Assembly (NCBI RefSeq): GCF_023898315.1
Contig: NC_064614.1
Span: 377,579,348-377,643,347, forward strand
Direction: 5' to 3'
Source of the DNA: Schistocerca nitens
Taxonomy: Eukaryota; Arthropoda; Insecta; Orthoptera; Acrididae
DNA length: 64,000 nt
Shown piece after piece: positions 23,490 through 33,993 of the stretch (positions are counted from its first letter, which is position 1; the number at the start of each line of letters is the position of its first letter). The position numbers were made by a program, and so were the translations under genes. The notes beneath the pieces were generated by a model. That model did not search any database and was not told the origin of the DNA. It worked only from the letters and a program-made list of their open reading frames with translations.

Positions 23490-23834
23490 TACAATGAAAT
23501 GAACACCCTTAGCTGCTTACAGGCGTCGACATACGTCAACGGGGACAGATGAAAATGTGTGCCCGGACCGGGACACGAACGCGGGATCTCCTGCTTACGT
23601 GGCAGACGCTCTATCCATCTGAGCCACCGAGGACACAGAGGATGGATGGATAGAGGGTCTGACATGTAAGCAGGAGACCCCGCGTTCGGTTCCCGGTCGG
23701 GGCACACATTTTCATCTGTCCCCGTTGACGTATGTCAACGCCTGTAAGCAGCTAAGAGTGTTCATTTCATTGTAATTTCATCCTAACGAGCTGCATGGTC
23801 ACCGATGATATAGAACACATACCATCTTAGTATG
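23490..23834. mobile_element. Head-to-head fold-back SINE with one TSD
   Basis: Two tRNA-headed SINE units face each other: a minus copy (23490 to about 23637) and a plus copy (about 23639-23834). The arms are nearly identical for ~148 bp (gctgcttacaggcg ... cgcctgtaagcagc). Each contains a tRNA-like A-box region (tggctcagatggatagag type) and B-box region (ggttcccggtc type). A 10-bp duplication aaaggtaaat flanks the whole 345-bp unit (23480-23489 and 23835-23844), so it was inserted as one piece into the Tc1-like element. Confidence 0.85.
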
Positions 23835-24148
23835 AAAGGTAAATAATGCTCACTACAGTTACAGCATGTATTTATGGCAAACCTGATTTGCGTGTTAATG
23901 GTGGCGCCACTCTTTTTCGACTGACACAAAACTGGAACAGACATCATCTTTCAGATGTAGAAACACGTCTACCAACTTTCTCCTATGTCGTACAAGTTCT
24001 TGATGTTGCGACTTTTTTCCGTCAGAGAATGACCTCTTTCAAATTAGGATATCTATGTATATTGCTCACGCGCCTGTCCTCGAAGAATAGTTACTGTCCA
24101 AATGAGTACACATAATAAAATTCGCAAGCACCCTAATATCGATATGTA

Positions 24149-25488
24149 CGAGGGCAGTTCAATAAGTAATCCAACACATTTTTTTTCTGAAACAGGGATT
24201 GTTTTATTCAGCATTGAAATACACCAGGTTATTCCCCAATCTTTTAGCTACACAACACTATTTTTCAACGTAATCTCCATTCAATGCTACGGCCTTACGC
24301 CACCTTGAAATGAGGGCCTGTATGCCTGCACGGTACCATTCCACTGGTCGATGTCGGAGCCAACGTCGTACTGCATCAATAACTTCTTCATCATCCGCGT
24401 AGTGCGTCCCACGGATTGCGTCCTTCATTGGGCCAAACATATGGAAATCCGACGGTGCGAGATCGGGGCTGTAGGGTGCATGAGGAAGAACAGTCCACTG
24501 AAGTTTTGTGAGCTCCTCTCGGGTGCGAAGACTTGTGTGAGGTCTTGCGTTGTCATGAAGAAGGAGAAGTTCGTTCTGACTTTTGTGCCTACGAACACGC
24601 TGAAGTCGTTTCTTCAATTTCTGAAGAGTAGCACAATACACTTCAGAGTTGATCGTTTGACCATGGGGAAGGACATCGAACAGAATAACCCCTTCAGCGT
24701 CGCAGAAGACTGTAACCATGACTTTAACGGCTGAGGGTATGGCTTTAAACTTTTTCTTGGTAGGGGAGTGGGTGTGGCGCCACTCCATTGATTGCCGTTT
24801 TGTTTCAGGTTCGAAGTGATGAACCCATGTTTCATCGCCTGTAACAATCTTTGACAAGAAATTGTCACCCTCAGCCTCATGACGAGCAAGCAATTCCGCA
24901 CATATGGTTCTCCTTTGCCCTTTATGGTGTTCGGTTAGACAACGAGGGACCCAGCGGGAACAAACCTTTGAATATCCCAACTGGTGAACAATTGTGACAG
25001 CACTACCAACAGAGATGTCAAGTTGAGCACTGAGTTGTTTGATGGTGATCCGTCGATCATCTCGAACGAGTGTGTTCGCACGCTCCGCCATTGCAGGAGT
25101 CACAGCTGTGCACGGCCGGCCCGCACGCGGGAGATCAGACAGTCTTGTTTGACCTTGCGGCGATGATGACACACGCTTTGCCCAACGACTCACCGTTCTT
25201 TTGTCCACTGCCAGATCACCGTAGACATTCTGCAAGCGCCTATGAATATCTGAGATGCCCTGGTTTTCCGCCAAAAGAAACTCGATCACTGCCCGTTGTT
25301 TGCAACACACCTCCGTTACAGACGCCATTTTAACAGCTCCGTACAGCGCTGCCACCTGTCGGAAGTCAATGAAACTATACGAGACGAAGCGGGAATGTTT
25401 GAAAATATTCCACAAGAAATTTCCGGTTTTTTCAACCAAAATTGGCCGAGAAAAAAAATGTGTTGCGTTACTTATTGAACTGCCCTCG
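24149..25488 (-). mobile_element. Full-length mariner (DD34D)
   Basis: This 1,340-bp element is bounded by TA at 24147-24148 and 25489-25490. Its terminal inverted repeats begin cgagggcagttcaataagta and agree for about 38 bp. It carries one long transposase gene on the minus strand. Size, TIR length and gene length all match classic mariners. Confidence 0.95.
24258..25328 (-). CDS. Mariner transposase, apparently intact
   Basis: The 356-residue frame starts at ATG 25328-25326 (MASVTEVC). The frame is open further upstream to 25499, but that extension runs through the left TIR, so I prefer the internal ATG. The N-terminus has helix-turn-helix regions (QGISDIHRRLQ; ITIKQLSAQLDISVGSAV). SRWVPRCLTE is the position of the family WVPHEL motif, changed to WVPRCL. 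The catalytic residues are D165 (TGDETW), D259 (LHDNARPH) and D294 (YSPDLAPSDFHMF), giving DD34D. The C-terminal GDYVEK ending is typical. No stop or frameshift is visible. The protein would excise and insert the element at TA sites. Whether it is expressed cannot be told from sequence. Confidence 0.93.
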   Translation of the reverse strand: MASVTEVCCKQRAVIEFLLAENQGISDIHRRLQNVYGDLAVDKRTVSRWAKRVSSSPQGQTRLSDLPRAGRPCTAVTPAMAERANTLVRDDRRITIKQLSAQLDISVGSAVTIVHQLGYSKVCSRWVPRCLTEHHKGQRRTICAELLARHEAEGDNFLSKIVTGDETWVHHFEPETKRQSMEWRHTHSPTKKKFKAIPSAVKVMVTVFCDAEGVILFDVLPHGQTINSEVYCATLQKLKKRLQRVRRHKSQNELLLLHDNARPHTSLRTREELTKLQWTVLPHAPYSPDLAPSDFHMFGPMKDAIRGTHYADDEEVIDAVRRWLRHRPVEWYRAGIQALISRWRKAVALNGDYVEK

Positions 25489-25490
25489 TA

Positions 25491-26189
25491 TACTATCATT
25501 GCCAGATACGCGGTGAAATTGCGCTACAGAGTCACACATGCATCCACTTGTATTTTCCGTCGATACCTGTATGGATATCAGTTTGCGAACAGTTTGGGTA
25601 ACTCTGTGGTGTGTCTTTTTTATTTTATTTATTTGTTCATTTTTAGTGCATATACCTAATGAAAAAGGAAATTTACACCTAGGATTCTTCGTACAGCAAT
25701 AGTACACACTCTGATCAACTAATGCTGCTACTGTACGATCACTTCACAAGAGTTTTTAAAGGAATCTAAGCTGGAAGTCTGATGAGAGTGTTGAACGTCA
25801 CAAGAGAGTAGCAGCTATCGACCAAAGGTGTTAACGCAACCAGTTGGAGGCAGTGTTCCGCTACAACGTAACAGCCTTGGTGGGTGTAAATGGCATCCAG
25901 CGGTAACCGCCAATGCTTCCTGCTTGAGAATATCTTTGAAGCTCCTCACCGAGATGGTAGCATTGCTCAGTTTGTTATTGGCCTCTGTCAAAGGAATTAG
26001 CACGTGATTTCGCACACAGGATAGTAATACAGTTCTACCATTTTGCTACAAGACGTAGAAGAAAAAATTTTGGCTACGCTGACAGTCAGTTTAATAAGTC
26101 TTCATTACAGTACACACATACACGAATTCCTCACAGAATATTGGCAGTACTGTCAGAAACCAATCTTAGGTACTTCAGTTCCTATTCTG
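25491..26189. other. Unassigned stretch
   Basis: No recognisable gene. Open frames at 25255-25659 and 25468-25707 have no known motifs, and the first overlaps the mariner end in antisense. A T-rich run lies near 25615-25640. Confidence 0.35.
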
Positions 26190-26435
26190 GAAAAAAGTAG
26201 CAACCAGCGAGGCAATACTGACCCTACCAATTACATTAGAAGGTAGTTTGAAGAATGGCAAGCCAGGATTTATAGATTTAGAATAGATTTTTGGCATTGT
26301 CGACTGGAACACACACCTCAACTTCTGAAGTACCAGGGGTAAAACAGAGCCAAAACTTATGGAAAACATGTACAGAAACGAGGCTGGAGTTACAAGACAT
26401 GAAAGGGTTACAGTAGTTATAGGAAAGAGGAAGGA
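26190..26435 (+). pseudogene. RTE-type LINE fragment around RT motif A
   Basis: A short relic of the same LINE type as 21467-22632: it preserves FIDLE and, after an insertion, VDWNT, then a stretch resembling LYRNEAGVTRHERVTVVIG before the conserved RQGC block is lost. Frames are broken. Confidence 0.5.
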
Positions 26436-26592
26436 AGAGTGGTTAGATGTTAACGTCCCGTCGACATCACGGTCGTTAGAGACGGAGCACAAAATCGGAA
26501 AGATTCAGGGATGGCGTAGGGAATCGACCGTAACTTTTTGAAGGAATCATACCTTTATTGGCCTGGAACGAGTTGGGGAAATCGCAGAACAT
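26436..26592 (-). mobile_element. Degenerate second-family SINE
   Basis: It shares ttaacgtcccgtcgac and tagagacggagcaca with the SINE at 33763-33980 and the ggaatcat...cctggaacga...gggaaatc body of that family. The head is lost. The right side abuts the TA of the next Tc1-like element. Confidence 0.6.
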
Positions 26593-26595
26593 CTA

Positions 26596-27632
26596 CACTG
26601 AAGCGCAAAAGAAACTGGTATACGCATGCATACTGAGATATGTAAACAGGCAGAATAGGGTGCACTGGGCGTCAAAGCCTGTATAATACTACAATTGTCT
26701 GGCGCAGGTGTTAGATCGGTTACCGCTGCTACAATGGCAGATTATCAAAATTTAGCTGAGTTTCAAAGTGGTATTATAGTCGGCACACGAGCGATGGTAC
26801 TCAGCATCTCCGAGATAGCGAAGAAGTGGGGATTTTCCCGTACGACCAAACATCAATCTCCCACATCGTTGCGATCTGAAAAATATCCTGCGAGAACGGG
26901 ACCAACGATGACTGTAGAGAATCGTTCAACCCACAGAAGTGCAACACTTCCCCAAATTGCTGCAGATTTGAATGCAAGACACAAAACTATACACCTCGCC
27001 TGTGACCCTCAACATCGAAATTGGACTGTCCGTCGATTCTCGTTTCAAATTGTATCGGGCCGACGGAGGTGTACGGGTATGTAGACAACCTCATGAATCC
27101 ATGGACCCTGCACGTCAGCAGGGGACTGTTCAGCTGGTGGAGGCGCTGTAATGGTGTGGGGCGTCTGCAGTTGGAATGATATGGGACCCTGCTACGTTTG
27201 GATACGACTGTGACAGGTGACACGTCCGTAAGCATCCTGTCTGATCACCTGCATCCATCCATGTCCATTGTGCATTACGATGGACTGGGGCAATAACAGC
27301 AGGACAATGCGACACCCCACACGTTAATAATTGCTACAGACTGGCCCAGGAACATTCTTCTGAGTTTAAACTCTTATGCTGTCCTTCAAACTCCCCAGTC
27401 AGGAACATTATTGAGCAAAGCTGAGATGCCTTGCAACGTGCTATCCAAAAGAGATCTCCACCTCCCCGTACGGATTCATGGACAGACCTGCAGGATTTAT
27501 GGTGTCAGTTCCCTCCAGCACTCCTTCAGGCATTAGTCGATCTCATGCCACGTCGTGTTGCGGCACTTTGGCGTGTTCGCGAGGGCCTACACGATATTAG
27601 GCAGGTGTGCCAGATTCTTTGTGTCTTCAGTG
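26596..27632 (+). mobile_element. Tc1-like element with TA TSD, decayed transposase
   Basis: The ends are cactgaagcgcaaaagaaactgg and the inverted ccagattctttgtgtcttcagtg, both next to TA (26594-26595 and 27633-27634). The interior, 1,037 bp overall, carries a frameshifted transposase. The N-terminal part is open at 26695-27084, with ISEIAKKWGFSRTT looking like a helix-turn-helix. A second catalytic-Asp block, QQDNATPHT, lies near 27299. The C-terminal part is scrambled. Confidence 0.75.
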
Positions 27633-27776
27633 TACCATACGTAGGATATATTTTTGACAGAGGGGGAAAATGGTTAAAAGAAGTCCGAGTAACTCTTGAA
27701 TTTTACCTAGCGAATCAAGTGGCTTATATTTAGACGGCCCGAAACCCATAACAACAAACCACATGCTCTGTCAGGT

Positions 27777-28100
27777 GGCTATAAAGTTAATTGTAATTAC
27801 TGCCAATGTCTCTTTGTTGAACGGTCAGGACTTACTTCCGCAATTTGGTTCAAAGAATACCAGGACATAAGTAATCCGAGATCAGTCTTATCTAATCACC
27901 TAGAAACACACAAGCACTCTATCCCTGAATTAGGTAATAACTTAAGTATTGTCCATATACATCCGAAAGGTCGAGTCCTTAATTTATTGGAAGAAATTGA
28001 AATTTTGTGCAATTTGAAACAGAATCAGCTACATAGACTAAAAGAGCAAACCACGTTGAAACGTACGTTTCTACTGAATAACTATAAGTTTCTGAAATAG
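27777..28100 (+). pseudogene. GIY-YIG-type C-terminal domain relic
   Basis: An open frame of 107 codons without an ATG reads YKVNCNYCQCLFV at its start and VLNLLEEIEIL near its end, followed by a Lys/Asn-rich tail and TAG. This resembles the C-terminal part of GIY-YIG domains of a Penelope-like element: YKINC-type start, a SNHLETHKHS block and the hydrophobic LLEEIEI helix. The expected GIY and YIG core residues are altered (LFVERSG where YIGQTG is usual). It is a different PLE lineage from the one at 8903-11924. Confidence 0.6.
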
Positions 28101-28109
28101 TATGTCACA

Positions 28110-28770
28110 GGTTCAGGCTTATATCTATAAACTCTTATTCGTTTATGAATTGTTTCAGCTTAAACACCTTTCCATATTGATATTATTTCGTCTAATAAAG
28201 GGCGCTCAGCCCAAATATGATGATTTGTCACTTCGCTTCTAGCATCTCTATACTTACATTTTAGTATTTGTATAACGGTTTTTATATTTATACATTTCTA
28301 CGTACATCTCTGAGCCCATTATGTATCCTACACATATGATGACTCCCCTGTTATTGTTTTATTATACGATTACTTTTTATCACGGCTTTTACTGTATACT
28401 ACCCTCTTCACTCATTTGGCCTTTCTTCCACTTCCTTGTTGCCTATTACGGAACATATTTTTACTAGTCTGTGAGGTTCAGGCTTATTTTTCTCCCATTT
28501 GTTCAGTTGCTTCCCCTCTTACCTACAATTCCATACGACTAATGCTTTGTATAACTATGGCGCCCAGCCAGATCATTTTTGTTTATTATTTTGCTGCTTA
28601 CAGTGTAACGCCCACATTTCAGATTTGTGATGGTTTCTGTATGTTTTATATTTCGTCACTCGAGCCCATAATGTATCATACGTGGGATAATATCCTTAGC
28701 ATGGTCTATATTACAATTAGTTTTTATAACTTTTGTTACTGTTTTTATCACTTGTTCATTCTTGATACCT
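28110..28770. repeat. Diverged ~350-365-bp tandem duplication
   Basis: The marks ggttcaggctta (28110 and 28475), gcgctcagccc / gcgcccagcc, and gagcccat.atgtat (about 28312 and 28662) recur in the same order. The two copies are offset by 350-365 bases with many changes. The duplication lies directly downstream of the GIY-YIG relic and could be its 3' UTR or pseudo-LTR. Confidence 0.5.
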
Positions 28771-29299
28771 AAGATCATTGCCTTGTCGCCTAAAAAGTCA
28801 CGTACGGTCACATGCATGAGATTTATTTAGCCTATCACCATATTACACCTCGTTCACATTCTATATCGAGGCTAGCGTTCCTACCGTGTGGCTGCTCGCG
28901 GCGAACAGTGTGCTACAGTGTTTGTTCTCGGTTTCTGTTTCCTTCGTCCGACCCGCCCAGACCTTATGTTTGCTGATCAGTTTGACTATTAGGCCATCCC
29001 CTTTTATCTAGCTTCGCCAACCTCCAATGATTGTAGCCCCTGCACGGACAGGCCCTACCTCATGTTATATGCTACCAAATACAATACGTAAGCCTCCTTT
29101 TTTGGGGATTCTGCTCTTTTGGTGTTTACACGTATGTTGCATTGTATGTCTTCCCTCTTCTACTTTGTACGTTAGAGTTTCATACACCTCAAGATAGAAT
29201 TTTAAAATCTCGAAATTGGTCCCAATTTGAGTAAATAATTTGTATAACTGAAGCGGACTCCCTAAAGTAATTGAGCACAGAATTTAATTATCTTAAATC
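28771..29299. other. Unassigned stretch
   Basis: I see nothing recognisable. Confidence 0.35.
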
Positions 29300-29945
29300 A
29301 AGAGGTATTGTTAGAATTTAAAAACGAGAAACTACAAGTAGAAGATGAGATTAACTATTTGGGAAGCAAAATAGCTTTCGATGGCAGAAGTGGAGAGAAA
29401 ATAGAATGCAGATTGGCAGTAGCAAGAAAAATGTTTTTCGAAAAGAGAGTTTTGAAGTCTGGAAACAGCAAGAAAAATGTTCCTGAAAAAGAAAAAATTA
29501 TTAACATCCAATGTAAAGTTGAATATCAGGAAGTTGTATTTTTGTGGATTTTAGCCTTGTACACCAGTGGAACGTGAACGATAAGCAAAAAGAAAAGAAT
29601 AGGGGCTTTTGAAATGTTTTCCTATAAAATGATGCCTTGGATAGATCGAATAGCTACTGAGGAGGTACTGAATCGGAAGAAGAAATTTGTGGTACAGCTT
29701 GACTGAAAGAAGGGAGTAGTTGAGAGGACACAAGAAGTCATCAATTTGGTAATGTTAGGTGTTGGTTATAAGGTGTGGGTTAAAAACTGTAGAGGGAAAC
29801 CCTTCCTTCTATCCAGTATATTTAAACAGATGTAGGTTGTAATACTTGTGAAAATATGAACAGGCTTGCACAAAGTAGTTTATTGTACAGATCTACATCA
29901 AACGTGTCTTCTGACTGACGACAACAGCAGCAACAAAATGTAGCT
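29300..29945 (+). pseudogene. RTE-type LINE 3' relic
   Basis: The frame at 29308-29577 keeps INYLGSKIAFDGRSGEKIECRLAVARK, matching the FCYLGNKITDDGRSREDIKCRLA block of the LINE at 21467. Further matches are GAFEMF near 29608 and TEEVLNR near 29658. A caa-rich tail (about 29920-29937) marks the 3' end. Frameshifts and stops are numerous. Confidence 0.7.
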
Positions 29946-30811
29946 ATAATAACGTATTTTAAAGACGCACAACTGGAGAGTTTTATACAAAATAAGTAAC
30001 TGACCACTTGTGGAACGATGATGTGATGTTTCGAAATATTTTCCTGCTTAATTCATCACAGATCGATTTTCTACCCAAGGTGAAAGAGGAAACAGGAGAA
30101 ACAACTGCATGTTTATCTTAAAATTTTGTTCTTCTTCGAACACGAGAGTTCTTCCAAGGAGAAGGGTTTCATGTACGAGGTGATTCTTCCGTGAATTTAG
30201 TTGTCAGTTACTACAACCCAAAAGAGAACTGACAGTCAAACCCTTGAAACAGAGTAAGCCTAACATACTATTACTAGCCAAAAACATTTTTGGTGGAAAT
30301 GAAGTATGCTTGTAATCGAACTGATCGTGTTTGGTCGTTGTAACTCTGATTTTCTCCCACGCATCATAGATTGCAAACAAATTTCTGGATTTTTAATGTT
30401 TATTGCTATACAGAATGGATTAACTACAACCGGACACAGCTAGATGCTCATCGTTGTTTCCCTCATAAGAACTGAAATAAGACATGGCGTGCACGGTTTA
30501 TGTACAACTCCCAGCCACCGCAACTTAACCGGCAGACGCTGCTTCAGCTACCGAGCAAATCGATGCTGTCACGACGAAAGACTCTCGTTTATCTGCATCG
30601 ACAGTTTGTCAGTTGCTCTCCCTGACAACTGTAACCAACTGACTGACAGCTGTCATTGCCAACCGTTATGTCGTTCAGTTGCGTCGAAATACTACCTTAA
30701 AGTAGCACATTAAAAGGGTGTGTGCACTGCCTTCGAGTTATGTCATTTTCTTTCTTTGAATTTTTCACCAAACGTTTGTACCGAGACGACTCATCACGTT
30801 TGTTCAGGTAG

Positions 30812-30848
<37 letters not shown>

Positions 30849-31537
30849 CACTGCCATGACCATGCCTCATCATAAGCACACTGAGGATGAGGCATAACCA
30901 TGGCTTAACAACAAACCGTGATGAGACGAATATTTGAATCGCTATCTGCAGAAAGTAAACACGTCCAAAAATTTGAAAATTCATTTTATTGCTTCAAAGA
31001 AGTCCAACAAGGTAGGCACATCGTTTACTGCTGATACGGAATTTGTCCTCAGTCCATGAAGTGCCTGCAGCAACAGGTACAGTTCACTGCTTACTGCAGA
31101 AAGCAAACATGTCCGGGACGTGATCCCTTTCTGCTGTAAACAGTATTTTCTGTAGGCAGCCTTAGTGTATTAACACTGCTGATCGGATGTCTCTTGAAAC
31201 ATCTGATTAGATAATTTTTTTGGGACAGGTTGTTTCTTTGCATTCGGAATACATGACTACATAATCTAATAGTATTGAATAGCGTATTTTAGAAATTTCT
31301 TTCGTGAATTATTAGTTTCATCAGTAAGTTACTATTGTTCACAGTGAATTCAACGGAAGACAAAAGAACTGAGGCCAGGAAAAGGAAGAAGGTAATCATT
31401 AATGCTGACAAATACAAGAGAAGTACGATCAAGAAAGCTAAGGTTTCCCGTAGAGAGCACTTGACCTCATAGTCAGTTTTTCGCAGAAGAAAGACAAATT
31501 TAGTGTTAATCACCTGAAAACGGAATGCTTTACGGAT
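29946..31537. other. Unassigned stretch with a TAA microsatellite
   Basis: The only clear feature is the taa repeat at about 30809-30848. Open frames across it (for example 30697-30984 minus, with a Tyr run) are repeat artefacts. A poly-G run at 31552-31562 belongs to the following SINE. Confidence 0.4.
30809..30848. repeat. TAA microsatellite
   Basis: About 13 perfect taa units. Confidence 0.95.
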
Positions 31538-31550
31538 TGCAATACTTGGT

Positions 31551-31779
31551 TGGGGGGGGGGGTTGTTTTGGCGAAGGAGACCAGACAGCGAGGTCATCGG
31601 TCTCATCGGATTGGGGAAGGATGTCGGCCGTGCCCTTTCAAAGGAACCATCCCGGCATTTGCCTCGAGCGATTTAGGGAAATCACGGAAAACCTAAATCA
31701 GGATGGCCGGACGCGGGATTGAACCGTCGTCCTCCCGAATGCGAGTCCAGTGTGCTAGCCACTGCGCCACCTCGCTCGG
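31551..31779 (-). mobile_element. Second-family tRNA-derived SINE, full length
   Basis: In reverse orientation it carries a tRNA-like head (complement of gaggtggcgcagtggctagc and ggttcaatcccgc) and a ctgatttaggttttccgtga body. A perfect 13-bp TSD, tgcaatacttggt (31538-31550 and 31780-31792), flanks it. The G-run at the left end is the 3' tail region. Confidence 0.92.
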
Positions 31780-31792
31780 TGCAATACTTGGT

Positions 31793-32402
31793 AACCAAAA
31801 CATTAGGAAAATACTTGTCTCACCCAAGTTTTGAGTGTTATGGAGAAAGTGTTCGAAAGGAGCAATAGTTGTGTTTTGCTCTGTCGTAGTATCATAGATT
31901 TGTTTCAGCAAAGATACACTTCAGGTAGCTCAGTGTATCAATGGCATGCAAGGTGACAGCTTTTATTTGGGCAATATTTAGGTAAATCTAGAACATATCA
32001 AGTAACCGGGCTACGTGACCAAACTACCCGTAAACATCTTAAAAAATTGTGAAATTAAAAAAAAAAGTTTAAATTGCGTTCCGGAAGAAAAGACCCAATT
32101 CTGGAAAAAAGTTTTGACATATCCGACAACAAAGACAGATGAAACTGAAGAGAATGTTTAAGCCCATTAACTTATTTTGATATCACGTTGTTTAAAAACA
32201 CTTAATTTGAAGAAAACATATAAAATAAATTTGTATCCTCAGAACATAAGGCTTATAATTTACATTCCAAATTGATTACTTCAGAAAGGGTGCATGTCCA
32301 GTCACAAAAAAGTTTTTTTAAGCCATGAGTAACACAGGGATAGAAAGCACATAACTTAAAGTACGGTACAACCACGTATTTTTAGATAAGATATAGAATA
32401 AT

Positions 32403-32498
<96 letters not shown>

Positions 32499-33049
32499 TT
32501 TCTGTCTCTTCTGTAAGTCTTGCACAAGTTGATTTGTTCCTTTCTGCAATCAGCAGTTAATTCATTTATTGATTATTGTACGTGTCGCAAATATAGTATG
32601 CGTTATTCAGAACACATATAGCCCCGTATCAGTCCTTTCCGATGCATACGTGAATGTATCCATAAATAAATGATCATTCCACAAGATTTGTTTCTACACT
32701 TCTAACACATTTCGTCTCCGTACCATAATGATTATCGTCATTATTAATGCTCTTTTCCGAAAAACTGTGATTAGTTACAGTGATGCCAGCGTTTGGTGGA
32801 GTTTTAGAGAAAATGGAAAGACTCTAACACAGTGAGCGTAGACTTCTGTTCTGCCGCCTTAGTCGGTTGCACTAACTCCGCTGCTTGATGACTGACGCTT
32901 TTAACGGTATTGAATAGGCTATAAAGCTTTCAACCTCGATTTCCCGGAAAATCTTGAGAAGCACGTCGTACTAGAGCAACATCTGTTATATCGCAGTACG
33001 TACTGTAATGGAGAAACAGATCGGCGAAATCGATGACCCACAGGGTGTG
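31793..33049. other. AT-rich stretch, microsatellite only
   Basis: Apart from the AC/AT repeat at 32407-32496 I see no gene or named element. Confidence 0.4.
32407..32496. repeat. Compound AC/AT microsatellite
   Basis: About 15 ac units run directly into about 29 at units. Confidence 0.97.
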
Positions 33050-33310
33050 TGCTTCTCTTGTGAGTGTCGAGTAGTAAGTGTGACTCAAGACCACTCGTCA
33101 TCTCTGTGTATGGTAAGCTCTGTGTGACCACAGGAATCCAGGTCAACAAAGAGAAGTGTGTGCTAGGAGTGGAGGAGTCCCCTGTTGGAACTAAGTAGTC
33201 CCGCAGGGTCAGCACCGCTGAAAAGTTAAAACCGCGTGTACAGGCAACGGGACGTTGTGTAGTACTACTGAAATTCATAAAGCACCATCCTCCTGATCTA
33301 TACAAAATAT
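33050..33310 (+). pseudogene. Gypsy-type RT fragment
   Basis: One frame reads GIQVNKEKCVLGVEE (about 33130-33180), which is the stretch that follows the YxDD box in Ty3/Gypsy RTs and precedes the FLG motif. A stretch resembling STAEKLKPRVQA and KFIKHHPPDL follows, with stops and frame changes. No LTRs were found nearby. Confidence 0.45.
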
Positions 33311-33762
33311 TCACAGATGCGAATTCGACGTCTTCAACACAGTCTTGTAGAGAATATATTCACGTTTCTCTGAAAGGTATAGAATTGATAAGGGAAACAA
33401 TGTAAGTGCATTCTACTATACAGTATAATACTCACTATCAGGTTCACTTACACGCACACTGGGATATCGAGATCACGGAAAGTGACTCCTTTGTCTGATT
33501 TTCAGAAGATCATGCGAATGTTATTATTTAACATGTTAGCTGTCGTCATTAAAGAACTTATCATACCAAGTCTCCGTCTTTATAGTTGTGTAAATGAGCT
33601 AGGGATGAAGCACTCTTTCACAAACTGTTTGCTACATGACACAACCGCAGCCTTCGGAAGAATAAAACTGAAGTGTAGTTACATAACATTCGTCCTGTGC
33701 AATATGTCGCTTGTATTGCTCCTAGTTGTGTCTGAATTCCCAAGACATCATTTTCTTCCAAG

Positions 33763-33980
33763 GAGGAGGAGGAGATTAGTGTCTCGTCGACAACGATGTC
33801 ATTACAGACGGAGCACAAGCTCGGGTTAGGGAAGGATGAGGAAGGAAATCTGCCCTGGCCTTTCAAAGGAACCATCTCGTCATTTTCCTGCAGCGATTTA
33901 GGGAAATTAGGGAAAACCGAAATCAGGATGGCCGGACGCGACTTCGTACCGTCATCAAACACTGCACCACCTCGCTCGGT
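33763..33980 (-). mobile_element. Second-family SINE with imperfect TSD
   Basis: The body (gatttagggaaatta, cctttcaaaggaaccatc) and truncated head (cctcgctcggt) match the SINE at 31551. Flanking 13-mers attttcttccaag (33750-33762) and atttccttccacg (33981-33993) differ at two positions and are a likely old TSD. Confidence 0.85.
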
Positions 33981-33993
33981 ATTTCCTTCCACG

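Larger units (their letters stand above)
21119..24028 (-). mobile_element. Tc1-like element split by two insertions
   Basis: The left end cactgccataaaaaaatcac follows a TA (21117-21118), and the right end (to about 24028) contains gatgttgcgacttttttccg, whose reverse complement matches the left end. The transposase remnant is antisense, mostly between 22636 and 23430. An RTE-type LINE (21467-22632) and a fold-back SINE (23490-23834) interrupt it. Removing both leaves a ~1.4-kb element, normal for Tc1. The transposase frame is broken throughout. Confidence 0.75.

Noticed and set aside
24614-24901. Extra open frames antisense or out of frame to the mariner transposase (also 24351-24734, 25070-25333, 25255-25659)
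   Set aside because: They are shadows of the 24258-25328 gene with no domain of their own.
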